64,000 nt of DNA. It comes from Dysidea avara (lineage: Eukaryota > Porifera > Demospongiae > Dictyoceratida > Dysideidae). A program made the position numbers and the translations under genes. The stretch lies in contig NC_089274.1 of assembly GCF_963678975.1 (NCBI RefSeq), forward strand, positions 21,661,133 through 21,725,132, written 5' to 3'. The notes beneath the pieces are model-generated. The model was given only the letters and a program-made list of their open reading frames with translations. It made no database searches and was not told the origin of the DNA. Shown piece after piece: positions 8,390 through 20,300 of the stretch. Numbering within the stretch: the stretch's first letter is position 1; each line of letters starts with the position of its first letter.

Positions 8390-11300
8390 TCAAAGTGATA
8401 TATTCAAAACATTCACTTCATTAAGTATAGAAAACACCATAAATACAATATAGATATAAATGAGTACAACTCCAAAAGCTCTGCAAAGAGAGACAATAAC
8501 AATAGTAAGATAATACTGCAACCACAACAACAAATGTCAACATTTACACTTAAAAAAAAAAGAGTTGTGGTAATTAGTTGTTGGCTAGTACATTAATTCA
8601 TTTTTTTGCAAAATTATTATAGCAGGTTAAGTTTCACATTCCAAATAACCACACTGTTTACAAATCAAAGTCAAAGCATTCCTCTAATTTGTAGTGACAT
8701 AAAAACCACTTAGATGAAATTTGTAAACAAAACATTAAATTTTCTGAGCAAATTCATCCCTCTTTTTGACCCATTTAACTAGTGTGCAGTGTTGAACATC
8801 ACTTACTTAGGGGGTGAGAATTTAAAAACAGGGAACACAATCACGCTGGATAGTAGAGAAATACCAAGAAAAATCCACGACAGTTTTACCTATATAGTGT
8901 TAGCAGGACAGCATGACAATAGTTTAGCTGCACAAAATCGGTTATCATACTTTGGTATATCGAGGATCACTAATGTCAAATGTGTATGCCTTTCCACCTT
9001 GATCAATTGCAATCTTAGTCTGTAAAATACCACCACAGATTGATGAATATGTTTCCATCAAGCACCTGACTACATCATATTGTTATGATAACATGAATAA
9101 TATGAACATTCATTGCTATACAAAGATTAATAACACTGCATTTAAACGTGTTCACAATGCGTGTGGGTTTGTGTATGTCTATATACTGAGGTACTTATAG
9201 TTCTTGCATGAAGACAAGTATCTAACCAAATTGTTTCTTCATGAACTAAAGCTAAGCGCACAATTTGTCTTTAGGTTGTTGTCACACAAGAAATATTAGA
9301 ACCCCAAAGTGTGCACACTAGCTTGATCATCATACACTTACAGTTAAGGCTATTCCGAGACCGAGTACATCATTCAATAATGGTGATCCAAAGCATGACG
9401 ACACCCCCATGGCAGGATGTCCTGCTCTAGCCACTGCAGTGTCGGCCACCCAGTCTCCGACAGAATTTCCAATTGCAAGTACCGTCAATCCAAGGATAGC
9501 TGTAGCAGACAATCATTAATGTATCATGTAACAAACAAATTAATAACAATTCCAGTGGTGTTTACTTAAACCCAGGAGAGAGGCACACAAGATGTTTATG
9601 GTATCAAAATAGCTATTACAACATAACTCAGTAGTATAACTGAGCTTCAGCTATTGACAAATCACTACATCACTGTCAGGACGACAACTTGTCTGCCATT
9701 ACACAAGCTGTAGTGTTCAATGGGATACAATACCAAAACAGGCAAGTGTATCCCACCTAACAGGTAGCAGCTGATAGTCCAAAAAATGTGCAGGTCATGT
9801 AAACATGTGGTTGCTGTCAAAGTCTCAAAGTCTATGTGCTGTTATTTTGGATGGGCTTTTTTTTGTATATGTTGTTTACAATGTATAAGATTAATATTTC
9901 ACTCTCCCCACATCAGCGGATTTTTTGTATTTGCTATTTACAACTTATAAAATTAATATTTCACTCTTTGTATGTCAGCAAAGGGTGTGTTTACAAATTA
10001 GCAGTTACCATAGACAGAAATACTTCCTATAGGGTGCAAACAAATTGTACTTAGAATAAGGCAAATTCTCTTACGATTGGAATCGACAGGGAGTTAAATT
10101 GTTACAAATTTACTATACTTAATAATACTTAACAAGTAAATGCCTCAATATTAACACTGATTAAACTAATACATAGCACAGTTTACCTGTGTCAATGTCA
10201 AATAGTATCCCATAGGCTTCCAGGACAGCTATAACTTCATTGGCTTCAAGATTTAGCCATGCTATTGACATGACGAAGGCAAGAGTTCCCAGGACAATCT
10301 GGAGGCTCCAATGTGGATGGTGACGACTAGGCACCACAAAATAGGCGAGGACAGACAACGCCAGACCTAACAGAACAATACAGACTAACATCCCATTGGC
10401 TGAAACAATGTGTCAAGTTACATAATTACAAGTTGTTGCTGTACACATAAGGGAAATGACAAATATCATGCTATTGTGCTGAACTGCCTTAACTGGAGTG
10501 CCAACAGTTAGTACTAGCCAAACACAGCAGGTGTAACTACATGTACCCACAAGGTCAAATATTAGTTCCTTTATGACTATGCACTGCTTTCATAGGTTCA
10601 AAGGTTGACACACAATAGAAACTGTGAAACATGGATACATATGTACCTTGCAGCTAAACAAAAGCATCCTGGCTATTAACACTTTCCAATTATCCAGATC
10701 GAGCAATGTACTCTAAGGCCTTAACTATATGGTACGTTGGTGTCTTTAAGTGCCCATAACAACAAAGTTCCAGTTAAACATATGATGATTACATTACTGC
10801 TTCCTACATACACTTGCTTTTACTAAGAAGCATCACCAGATTAAATGACACTACCATATTCATTACAGAACAAAACGCACAAGCATTTGTGGGGAGGACA
10901 ACTACAAAGACAGTACACAACTCTCGTTGTACGTAAACAACAAACAAGCACAAACGAGAATGCTAAGACTGCAGAAAGGCATCTTGTTTAGTGTTTTTCA
11001 AATCTTCATTGTCATAAGAATTGTACATCATTTGATACCACCACAAAAACATTCCACCCATAGCAGGCAGTACTTCAAACGACTTCTAACAATTCAAGCT
11101 ACATCCCCACCTATTTGCTACATATCATTTCTTGTAAATGTCACCTGATGCTAATATCCAGTAGCCACTACTACACAACTATACAGCTCATATCATCACA
11201 CAGATTGGTATTACCACCACAAACTCATGCTGAGACAGCATTCCATTACAATATGGGCATATACTTGCCAAGCAATTATTCGGCAAAACAAGCTTCACTT

Positions 11301-14300
11301 GGCAACCTGCTTATGTATTTAATTTGAGAGTAGTTGGATGGCTATTGATTCTGTCAAGCTGTATAATCATTGTCATGAACAACGTCTCATCTCTATGAAT
11401 TGACGGCTCTTTTTAAAACAAGTGTGTGTGTGTACACAATCACATAACGATGATATTATACCAAATATTAACAACATCTGGTATAACGGTAGCTCCCCAA
11501 CCATCAGACTAAACCCATCAGTGCCTTTAGCAGTGAGCAGTATCAACATGACCATAGGCATTGGGGATGATATGACAAAAAAGTGCCTCCATGAGTCCCA
11601 CTTGCCGTCCTGTAAAAAAGCATGAGGTACAGTTAACTTTTACACATAACAGCAACTACTGTAATTGTGTTTTGATTTTAAAAACAGATTATAATTTTCA
11701 TAAAGATGTATGTGTATGTAAAAAGGCTAGATCATTTTGGTCAAATTCTGCAGTAGTACTTCCTTCATGCTACAAAAAGAAACTCTAACTATAATATTAT
11801 GTATGAGTGCATAAACTGCTTTAATCAAATACACGTACTACAAACACACACCACACATACTCACATGGTAACAAGGTGGTACAGTGAACCAACGCAGTAA
11901 ACTAAATGGCCACTCCACAAACCACTGTATCTTCACCCCGAGATGCTCTCCTTTGGGCTACAGAGACACACACAGAGCAAGAGTAGCTCAGTTATAGTTA
12001 CTGGTCACCCCTCCATTATGATGTCACATGGGGTAACATGAGAACTGCAAATTAAAGTTATCTATTACAAATTTTTATGGTAGCTCACAATTCAATGTCA
12101 TTTCATGCAGGGTATTTGCACTAGAACTGCAAAATTAATTAGAACACATTGAAGCTACATACAAACACTACATAATTCAGGGCAATCACATTGTCTTTCT
12201 ATAACTCATGTATTTCATGGAAATTTTTTTAATACATACATACATAGCAAAACGAAATCTCCAGAAAACCACAAAGTACACAGGATGCTACTCCTATTTC
12301 TTTACAGAATTCTACACTGCTACCTTGTATGGCTGGTTAAGGATGTGTGGTGTTATCCTGTGCACATTTCATCATGAAGCATCACTGGCTTCACTGCACA
12401 TCAGCGAGTAGATGTAAAATATGCTCCCACGTAAAATATGCTCCCACATAAATACACTGTGTTGTAGTGTCACGTCCTCATGTGATGCTGGGCATATAAG
12501 GGTGCGTTAATTCAATCTATGCCACGTGTAGGATACAGGTTGGCTGTTTTTTATTTGTGTCTCTACTACAAGAAATGGAACAGAAACTTGAGCTTCTGGC
12601 AGAGATCCACCAATCCTGGTAAGAAGTTGAGGACAAATTCTTGTCCTCCATGGCCAAAATGAAGCATGAATTTATTGCTGCCCAAGAGAAGACATCTCAG
12701 GACGTTGTGAAGAAAATTGGTAATATCACCTACCAGTTTAAAAATAAAGGCCACGAGCATCGGTACCATTTCAAATGTGGAGTAGAGGAAGCCATTAATT
12801 CCACTAGAACAGACTTGGAATCCTTAAACCCCAATGAGAAGGCAGCTCTTCAATCAGCCAACGCAAAACTCAATGAAGGTATAAAGGCCTTAGCAACAAA
12901 GCAGAAACACATAAAGATCATGGACCACTCTGATCATGGGTGGAGAATGGTTGTTCACTATCAAGAAGACCCTCTAGCATCTGGTCCTGAAGATGAGAAA
13001 GAAATTGAGCAAGAGGAGAGTAGAGCAGAAAAGGACACAAAGAAAGAGGCTGAGAGAGGTGATAGGAAACATCCAAGAGGTGGAGATGGGGTATTAGGCG
13101 TGCCCAGTATCCCGAGTGGGGTGACTTTCAAGGCCCCAGTATGAGTGGGATTATGACAGAAGAGAGCAGTGGGGTCCTCCCCAACCTGCCATGGCTCCTC
13201 AAGAGGCCTTACAGACCCAAAGTCCTGGAACCTTGCTTCTGATGTGGTGGCTATGGGCACCAAGTTCTGTTCAGTGCCAAGCAAGGCATCCATCAACGAT
13301 CGTCATAACCGAACATCACATGATATCAAAATCAGCCTGTAGCAAGAATGAGCTACCATATAGCTGGTAATTTTCAAAGGTTTTTATTTTCGGATGTTTC
13401 GAAGAGGCTCTTATCTTTGAAAATAAATTCCCACATCTGGTTGCTCTTCGCACAAGTGAAAACAATGCCAATATCAATCCAAGCGTATTCCTCTAGTTTA
13501 GCTCAGTATTATTGATGAACATGGGTAATCTGTATCATTACTGTGCCAACAACCAGAAAACAGGTCATCCAGAATGGGAATTGACGCCGTCTGCTCTAGA
13601 ATCTATAGTAGATGGCTGTAGATAGCTAGCTATGATTGAGCGCGATCGAGCCAGTGGGTTCATGTTAGTTTTATATACACGTAATATGCAAACAATAGTA
13701 CAGTACATTAACACAGTCCACCAGAAGTGGTAGGGAAAGAGAAAAGTGCGCCAGGGAGGGGTGTGGTGGGGATAGTTGTGCTTGAATTTGACCGAGCCAG
13801 TTAATTTAATCCACTCGAGACCCCCCCAGTGTTCTCTTCAGTGCACAGGGATAGGGATTACTCCATCAGTAAGTCAGTTTTTGGCAAACATTCACGTATC
13901 TCCAATAATTTGTGACACGAATTAGGGCTGAGCGATACTACCGTTTTAGCAATATATCGCGATATTTTGAAAGTATCGATATCGCGATATTTTGTTATTA
14001 ACTATCGTGGTACCATGCCTGTACATTATTGTCATTAAAAATCCATTTGTTATGCAGTACTTGGCTAAAAATCCTTGTAAATGATAAAGTCCACCCATCT
14101 GGTTTCCCCTGCAGAGAGGTGTGAACACCATAACAACCTCAAAGCATGTGTTACAATAACTGTTACTGTAAACAAGGATGATAGTGGCTAGTTTGCTATC
14201 ACCTATAAGGACTTCCTGCAGGAATGCTGAGCAATATGCCGTGTGGCACCAGCTATGATTGACTTATTTGTAAGTATCGTGAACTATTCAGTATCGTGAA

Positions 14301-17300
14301 TAGTGGCTTTAGTATCAATCGTGATACTAAAATGGCAGTATCGCTCAGCACTAACACGAATGTCTGTTTACTTGAAATTCACCCAGAATTCGAAATATGC
14401 ACTCTTCAAAATTAAAATCCTTCGAAACTCAGATTTCGCCTCTTGTGCAAAATTTTCTGGGTTGAAAATAACCCGCTATACGGTATATATTAAAAATCAC
14501 GACATACTAACAAACTATAATCAACTGGCAGTGTAGCTCACAGATGCAAAATATGCTTTTTCAAGTAAACGCCACAGCCTAAATGAAGGTAGAGCTGTGA
14601 GTCTAAATGAAGGTCAGGGGGCACTATTTTATGAACTGGTCGAAGCTTTCTTATAATTAGTATTAATTTCAGGAAACCGTGACTACCAGAGGTACCTAGT
14701 ATAGGTATAGAAGTGAATAAAATTCCAGAAAGAGTTGGATCCCTGTGGGTCCTCGGGTCCCCTGTCCACTGTTTATACTTACTCGTTAATGAAACAGAAG
14801 CAACTGAGCATGTTGTATTAAAGGAATGTGTTAATTGTGAACATCATGAGCATGCGAATGCGGGTAATGGCATGCCTAACAATGAATTTAATTTAATTTA
14901 GAAACAGGTGGGAACTAAAGAGATACCAGATGTGTGGGGCTGCATTAAAAAATGCTTCACCATTTTGGAAAGATATAGCACAACAAACATTAGCATGTAA
15001 GAAACCTTAGTCTCACAGCAGTCAGTGTACATTTTGTACGGAACTGGTAAACCTTTTGCATAACACAGTAACATTGACCTATTTGCTCACCCTTGGCTAT
15101 GCCCCTGGTAGAGGACTGAAGGCTATTGTTTACCTTGATGATGGTGTTGTGGATATACGCGGTAAAAATAGAGCTATGAGTGAAAGTGACTTGATTTGGA
15201 GCACTGGCTTTGTCATTAATGAAAAAAGCCAGTGGGACCTGTCCCATAATATTGAATGGCTCAGATTTGTTATTGACCTGTCTAAGGGTGATTTCTCAGT
15301 TCCAAACTGCAAAATAAGTAGGCTAAGATCCAAACTGCAAGAGTTAAAAATGTCAAATTTGCTAGTGCTAGGCAAATTGCCAGTGTCGTAGGTACCATAA
15401 ATTCAATGTCACTAGTCCTTGGCTCAGTCTTCAGACTAAGGACTTGTAGCCTATATGCTGTGCTAAATGGCAGAACCTCATGGTATCAAAGGCTTAATCT
15501 GACTAAGGAGGCCTTAGAGTAGATTGACTTTTGGGTCGAAAGAATTTCCCAGTTTGCAGAATATATGGCCTAAACCATCAACACTCCAGTTGATATACTC
15601 AATATGCCAGTTCTACAGGCTGTAGAGGGTATACAGTTGAACATGGTAATCTGATTGCCAAGGTCTGCTGAAGAGGCAGCTCAGAGTTCCACATGGCAGG
15701 TTGTGTACGCTGTAGTTTCTTTTAACACCATTATTGCTAGCCAACCACTGTAGTGGCACAATTCCATTGAAAAGTTATGTGTGGGAAAGGGGTGTACATA
15801 TGTGTATAGGGGTGTGTGGTATGGGTATGATTAGGGAGCAACAAAAGTTGATACCATTGCTTTTGGGTTAAAATCTCTTGGCCTCATTAGCAGGTGGAAG
15901 GTCACTGTATGAATCATTTTAAATTGGCTGGTTTTGACAGGCGACCTGATTAAAGCAAAGCTCTTGGTGCTTCTGGTTTCAGTGTGCAGTTGCACAAATG
16001 CTCTTGGCATGCATGCATGTGTGTAATGTGTTATGGTGTTGTGTGTGTGTAGTGTGTCTGTGTGTGCATGCGTGCGTGTGTGTGTGGGTGTGCATGTGTG
16101 TGGTATGCTTGTTTAGGTTACCTCAAGAAGCATGATAAGTTTTCCCATAAATACACAAGGAAATCACCCACAGATAATAGATTAATAACAGTAAACAGTT
16201 TATCATACGGTGCACCAAAATCCAGTAATTAAAACTATTCCTGCTTTCATATTGTCGAAGTGGAGAAGACCAGTTCACCACCTTAAAACATATATTATAA
16301 ATTCTAGGTAAAAAATACGTACATACACAAGTATTGTCTACTACAGTGTACATGACAGCACATAATATAATATATACAATTTGTACAAAAAACTTACAAA
16401 ACTGAGAGCTGGTAAAGCATTTCCAATCTGTATAAGAAATTAAATAATTTAACAAACTTTTCATGTATAAGAGCGGATGACAAGAACCCACAATCACTAC
16501 AAAGTTATTATTCAACTACATACGTAGCACATTGTTTTACTGCAATGCAAATTTCCTTAAATTTCTTTGTAAGACATAATTCATCATTAGTGAACTTCTT
16601 TAAGCCTCACCAAAGAGAAGAATGGCACCAGATGTACTGTGCCTCCACAATGACCACTGACAAACAAATAGTTTTCCTAATGGGAAACTATGGGCTAAAT
16701 AATTACGCATGTGATAAAGATAACAGTCAAAACCTATCATTATCTTGTTAATGGAGAGTTCGTTTCTTTTCTGTAGCCTAAAGGGTTTGTGTTGGTTAAC
16801 AACATAGTGATGCACAAAATATTGTTGTTACTTCTTCATTGGAAATGCCTTTATTTGCATGCATTATACTACCAAGCTGTCATGAAGAAAATGCAAGTAA
16901 GACTGCCTATTTGATTGAATGGAAAAACAACTTTACAGTGCATGTACTAATGATAACTCGTGTACAACAAATACAGGTTATAATACTGACTTACATCGAG
17001 GTCTTTATCAGGTTTGATATTAATGTCAGATGCTACAGAGGTAAGCAACAAAGATCATAACAAATTGAATGTGCAAGGATTAGCAATTTAAATTTTACAT
17101 ACATATATACGTACAAACATACATTTCGTACTGTTGAGCAATGCCAGTATTAAAGAAAAACAAAACTGGGGTCACTGGCAAACTTTCAGAGGTCTCATCA
17201 CCAGCCTGACAGAACCTGACAGAAAGGTGATCTGTGATTCAATGACATAATGAGATCAAGGATTGTCTTGGTGATATGGTTGCAGTTGCATACAGTAATG

Positions 17301-20300
17301 TGATTAAGGAACCTGTTATGAGGGAAGTGTCTTGGTTCAAGGGCAGGCTTGGCCATCTGGGATGTATGGCATTTACAGGCAAAGGCATTGCTCTGTCTTG
17401 ATAAGCTAACAGTAAAGTTTGAATCCTGGGGTTGGAGGGATTTTTTTCCTTACTTTTGCCCCTTTTCTGTTACACCTTTTCAGTCAGTCAGTAAGTCAAG
17501 TCATTAGGTTTAAGTCCCTGAAATTAGGTTAGGTAATCCTAAGGCTGCAGCACATGTTGCTGTCAGACCTTCAGTGCTGGTCACTGTAAAGTGCTAATAA
17601 TAAAAAAATAATAAAGCTATTTATTTTTGGCTTTGCCAATTTTTGTTTGATGAATTAAGTAAGCAACAGAACAAAGGTTCTAGTTAGTAACCCTGCCACA
17701 GGTTTTTATTATAAAGAGTTTATAATGGAGGAGGGAGAGTGTCAAACTGCATAATGGGAGAGTGTCAAACTGCGCTATAGCATACCTTCGTTTTCTCTCG
17801 TAAACCTGATTGCTGTTGATTGCCCACATTACTAGTTTTGGTGGGTGGTCTACATGGCATCACAATGACTGAAACTCCATAAAGTCGTATTACTTTCACT
17901 AGCAGAACTGTCGAGATGGGATGGCTATGATGGTCAAATCTTGAATAAAAAAGTCATGTGCGAAATTATAATTTCCTACAACACTTGTATCCTTACACCC
18001 AAACACATGCAGTTACCATTATGATTAACTGGGTTGTGCCACCACTGGAGGTTGGCTGTCATTATTAACAACTGATTACATCTCACACACAATCGACAAA
18101 TCCGATTATACAATGAAAACTTGGGAATAAAAATGGGGTGGGGGCTTGCAAATTCATAATAAACTAACGAAAAAAATTCAGAGCAGTCCAGCCCAAGACT
18201 ACTCTAGGAAAAACCTGGTGGCCTTCTTTTTTTTTTTAAACCACCAGGGAAAAACCCCAAAAAAGCACCACCCCAATGTATGCATAAAACACGTAACAAA
18301 TCTAAAAACAAGTTGTGTCCAATCACAATCAAGTCCATAATCTTTCCATCCAATTCATCATCACCTACCTAACAATCTGTTAAGGAAAATAAGGGGGGGC
18401 CAACCTACTTACGTACGTTGTACACGTGGCATAGATTGAATATAATGCACACTACACACATATATATATACCCTTGCGTCACGTGATGACATGACGCAAT
18501 ACCACACCCCATTCATGTGGGAGCTTATTTTCCTGCTCTTTCACTTTGTTCAGATGCTAGAAAATACATCTCCCACAACACTTGTATCCTTACACCCAAG
18601 CACATGCAGTTACCATATGATTAACTGGGTTGTGCCACCACTGGAGGTCGGCTGTCATTATTAACAACTGATTAGATGTAGCAAAGAAAGCTGTATGAGC
18701 AAAGATACAGACCTAGGCTCTTGGAGACTTCTAGCCTGCTTTCCACACTGTCTTTTATGTAGCCATCCTTGGCATTTTCTGACTTCCACCTCCCATGCCT
18801 CTTGAAAAGGCAGTCTGGCACCTTCGCATTTGCTGCTGCAGTTGCCCCACCTACTCTTAAACTGAATTCACGAGCTGGGAAACCCAGAGCAGCTATCTTC
18901 CTATTGAAAAGGTCCCTCAAGCAGGTATCGCTGATTCTTCCGGATTCCCTCAATTTCTCACCATTCTTCATCTTCTGTATTGGCCTGAAGAAGCATCTTT
19001 GGTCATCCTGTGAAATGTGGTTTATGGCCATGTAGCGCTCCAACATAGCTACCGGGCATGTACGCGACTTAGTCCTGGCCACCAGCAGCTCGTCTCCTTG
19101 TCTTAGCTGGTCAGTCTTGCTACCGGTGATGCACATCTTCATCATCTCCCCTGACACTATACAATCGCACGGTCTAAGCTCCAGCACCTCTGCAGCACGC
19201 ATGAATCCTGAGAAGCCTAGCAGGCAGGCTGTAGCTAGTCATAAATCTGACAGTGAGCCTGACCTCTCTGCATCCTCCACAATAGCTTCTAACATTTCGA
19301 CTGTTGCCGGTTCCTTCTTCACTACCGGTTTGGCCAGCGAACGCCTTAACCCTTCCAGCGTAGCTTTAACAAAGAAATCCGAAAGCAATGGAGGCAGGCC
19401 CGCACTTGAGTGCACCCAAGACACAGCATTGCAGGCTTCCTCAGCTGCTGACTTGGACCCCTTCGTCTCACCAATGTATTGCAAGTATAAGGCAAACTCG
19501 TGGGGCCTTGCAGGAATTGGCGAAAGGTTGTGGCCGACTGCCCACAACTTCCATCTTCGGAATGCTCTGAGGTATTTCTTCACCGTATTGCTGGCACGGC
19601 TGTGAAGGATTGTTTGTGGCAGCCTACTAGCCAGGTCCTTCAATTCTGGGTCTTACAACTGCTCAATCAGTTTCAAAGTTCCTTGTGCAAGAACACCTAC
19701 AAAATTAAATATGCTGAATGCACACAATAACAGAGCTACCGCCAATGCAATTCAGACAGCTTGAACTGTGACAAATCAATTGACTTGGCTAACATTGAAT
19801 TACAACCAACACAACTTGACTAACATTAAACTGCAACCCACCCAACTTGACTAACACTGATCTGTGACCAACACATCTTGAATACATTGGGCTGTGACCA
19901 ACACCACTTGACTACATTTAGCTGTGACCAACATAACTTGACTACATTGAGCCGTGACCAACACAACTTGACATTGATCTGTGACTAACACGGCTTGACT
20001 ACATTGGGCTGTGATCAACACAACTTGACTAACATTAAACTGTGACCAACCCACTTGACTACATCGAGCTGTGACCATCACAACTTGACTACATTGAGCT
20101 GTGACCAACACAGCTTGATTAACCTGATTTGTGACCAACACAACTTGAATAACATCGAGCTGTGACCAACACAACTTGATTACATTGGGCTGTACCCAAC
20201 ACAACTTGACAACATTGAGCTGTGACCAACACAACTTGACAACATTGAGCTGTGACCACACAACTTGACTACATTGTGCTGTGACCAACACAACATGACT

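Larger units (their letters stand above)
12421..15660 (+). mobile_element. Degraded plus-strand DIRS/Ngaro-like retrotransposon with a nested MITE
   Basis: In order: an A-type terminal repeat (12421-12574), a gag-like frame with a broken zinc knuckle (12575 to about 13290), a hAT-like MITE inserted at 13923-14353, and reverse transcriptase/RNase H remains (about 15010-15660), all on the plus strand. No recombinase or 3' repeats were found before 16000. The order matches ORF1-RT-RH of YR retrotransposons, and the A repeat is the reverse complement of the one bounding the element at 17978-21074, so both belong to one family. Joining the parts into one insertion is inferred. Confidence 0.6.

Noticed and set aside
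16123-16515. 130-residue minus-strand frame with Cys and Tyr clusters
   Set aside because: AT-rich intron sequence, no motif, no splice context, no neighbour support.
18769-19605. Plus-strand frames of 60-162 residues
   Set aside because: Shadows of the minus-strand recombinase.
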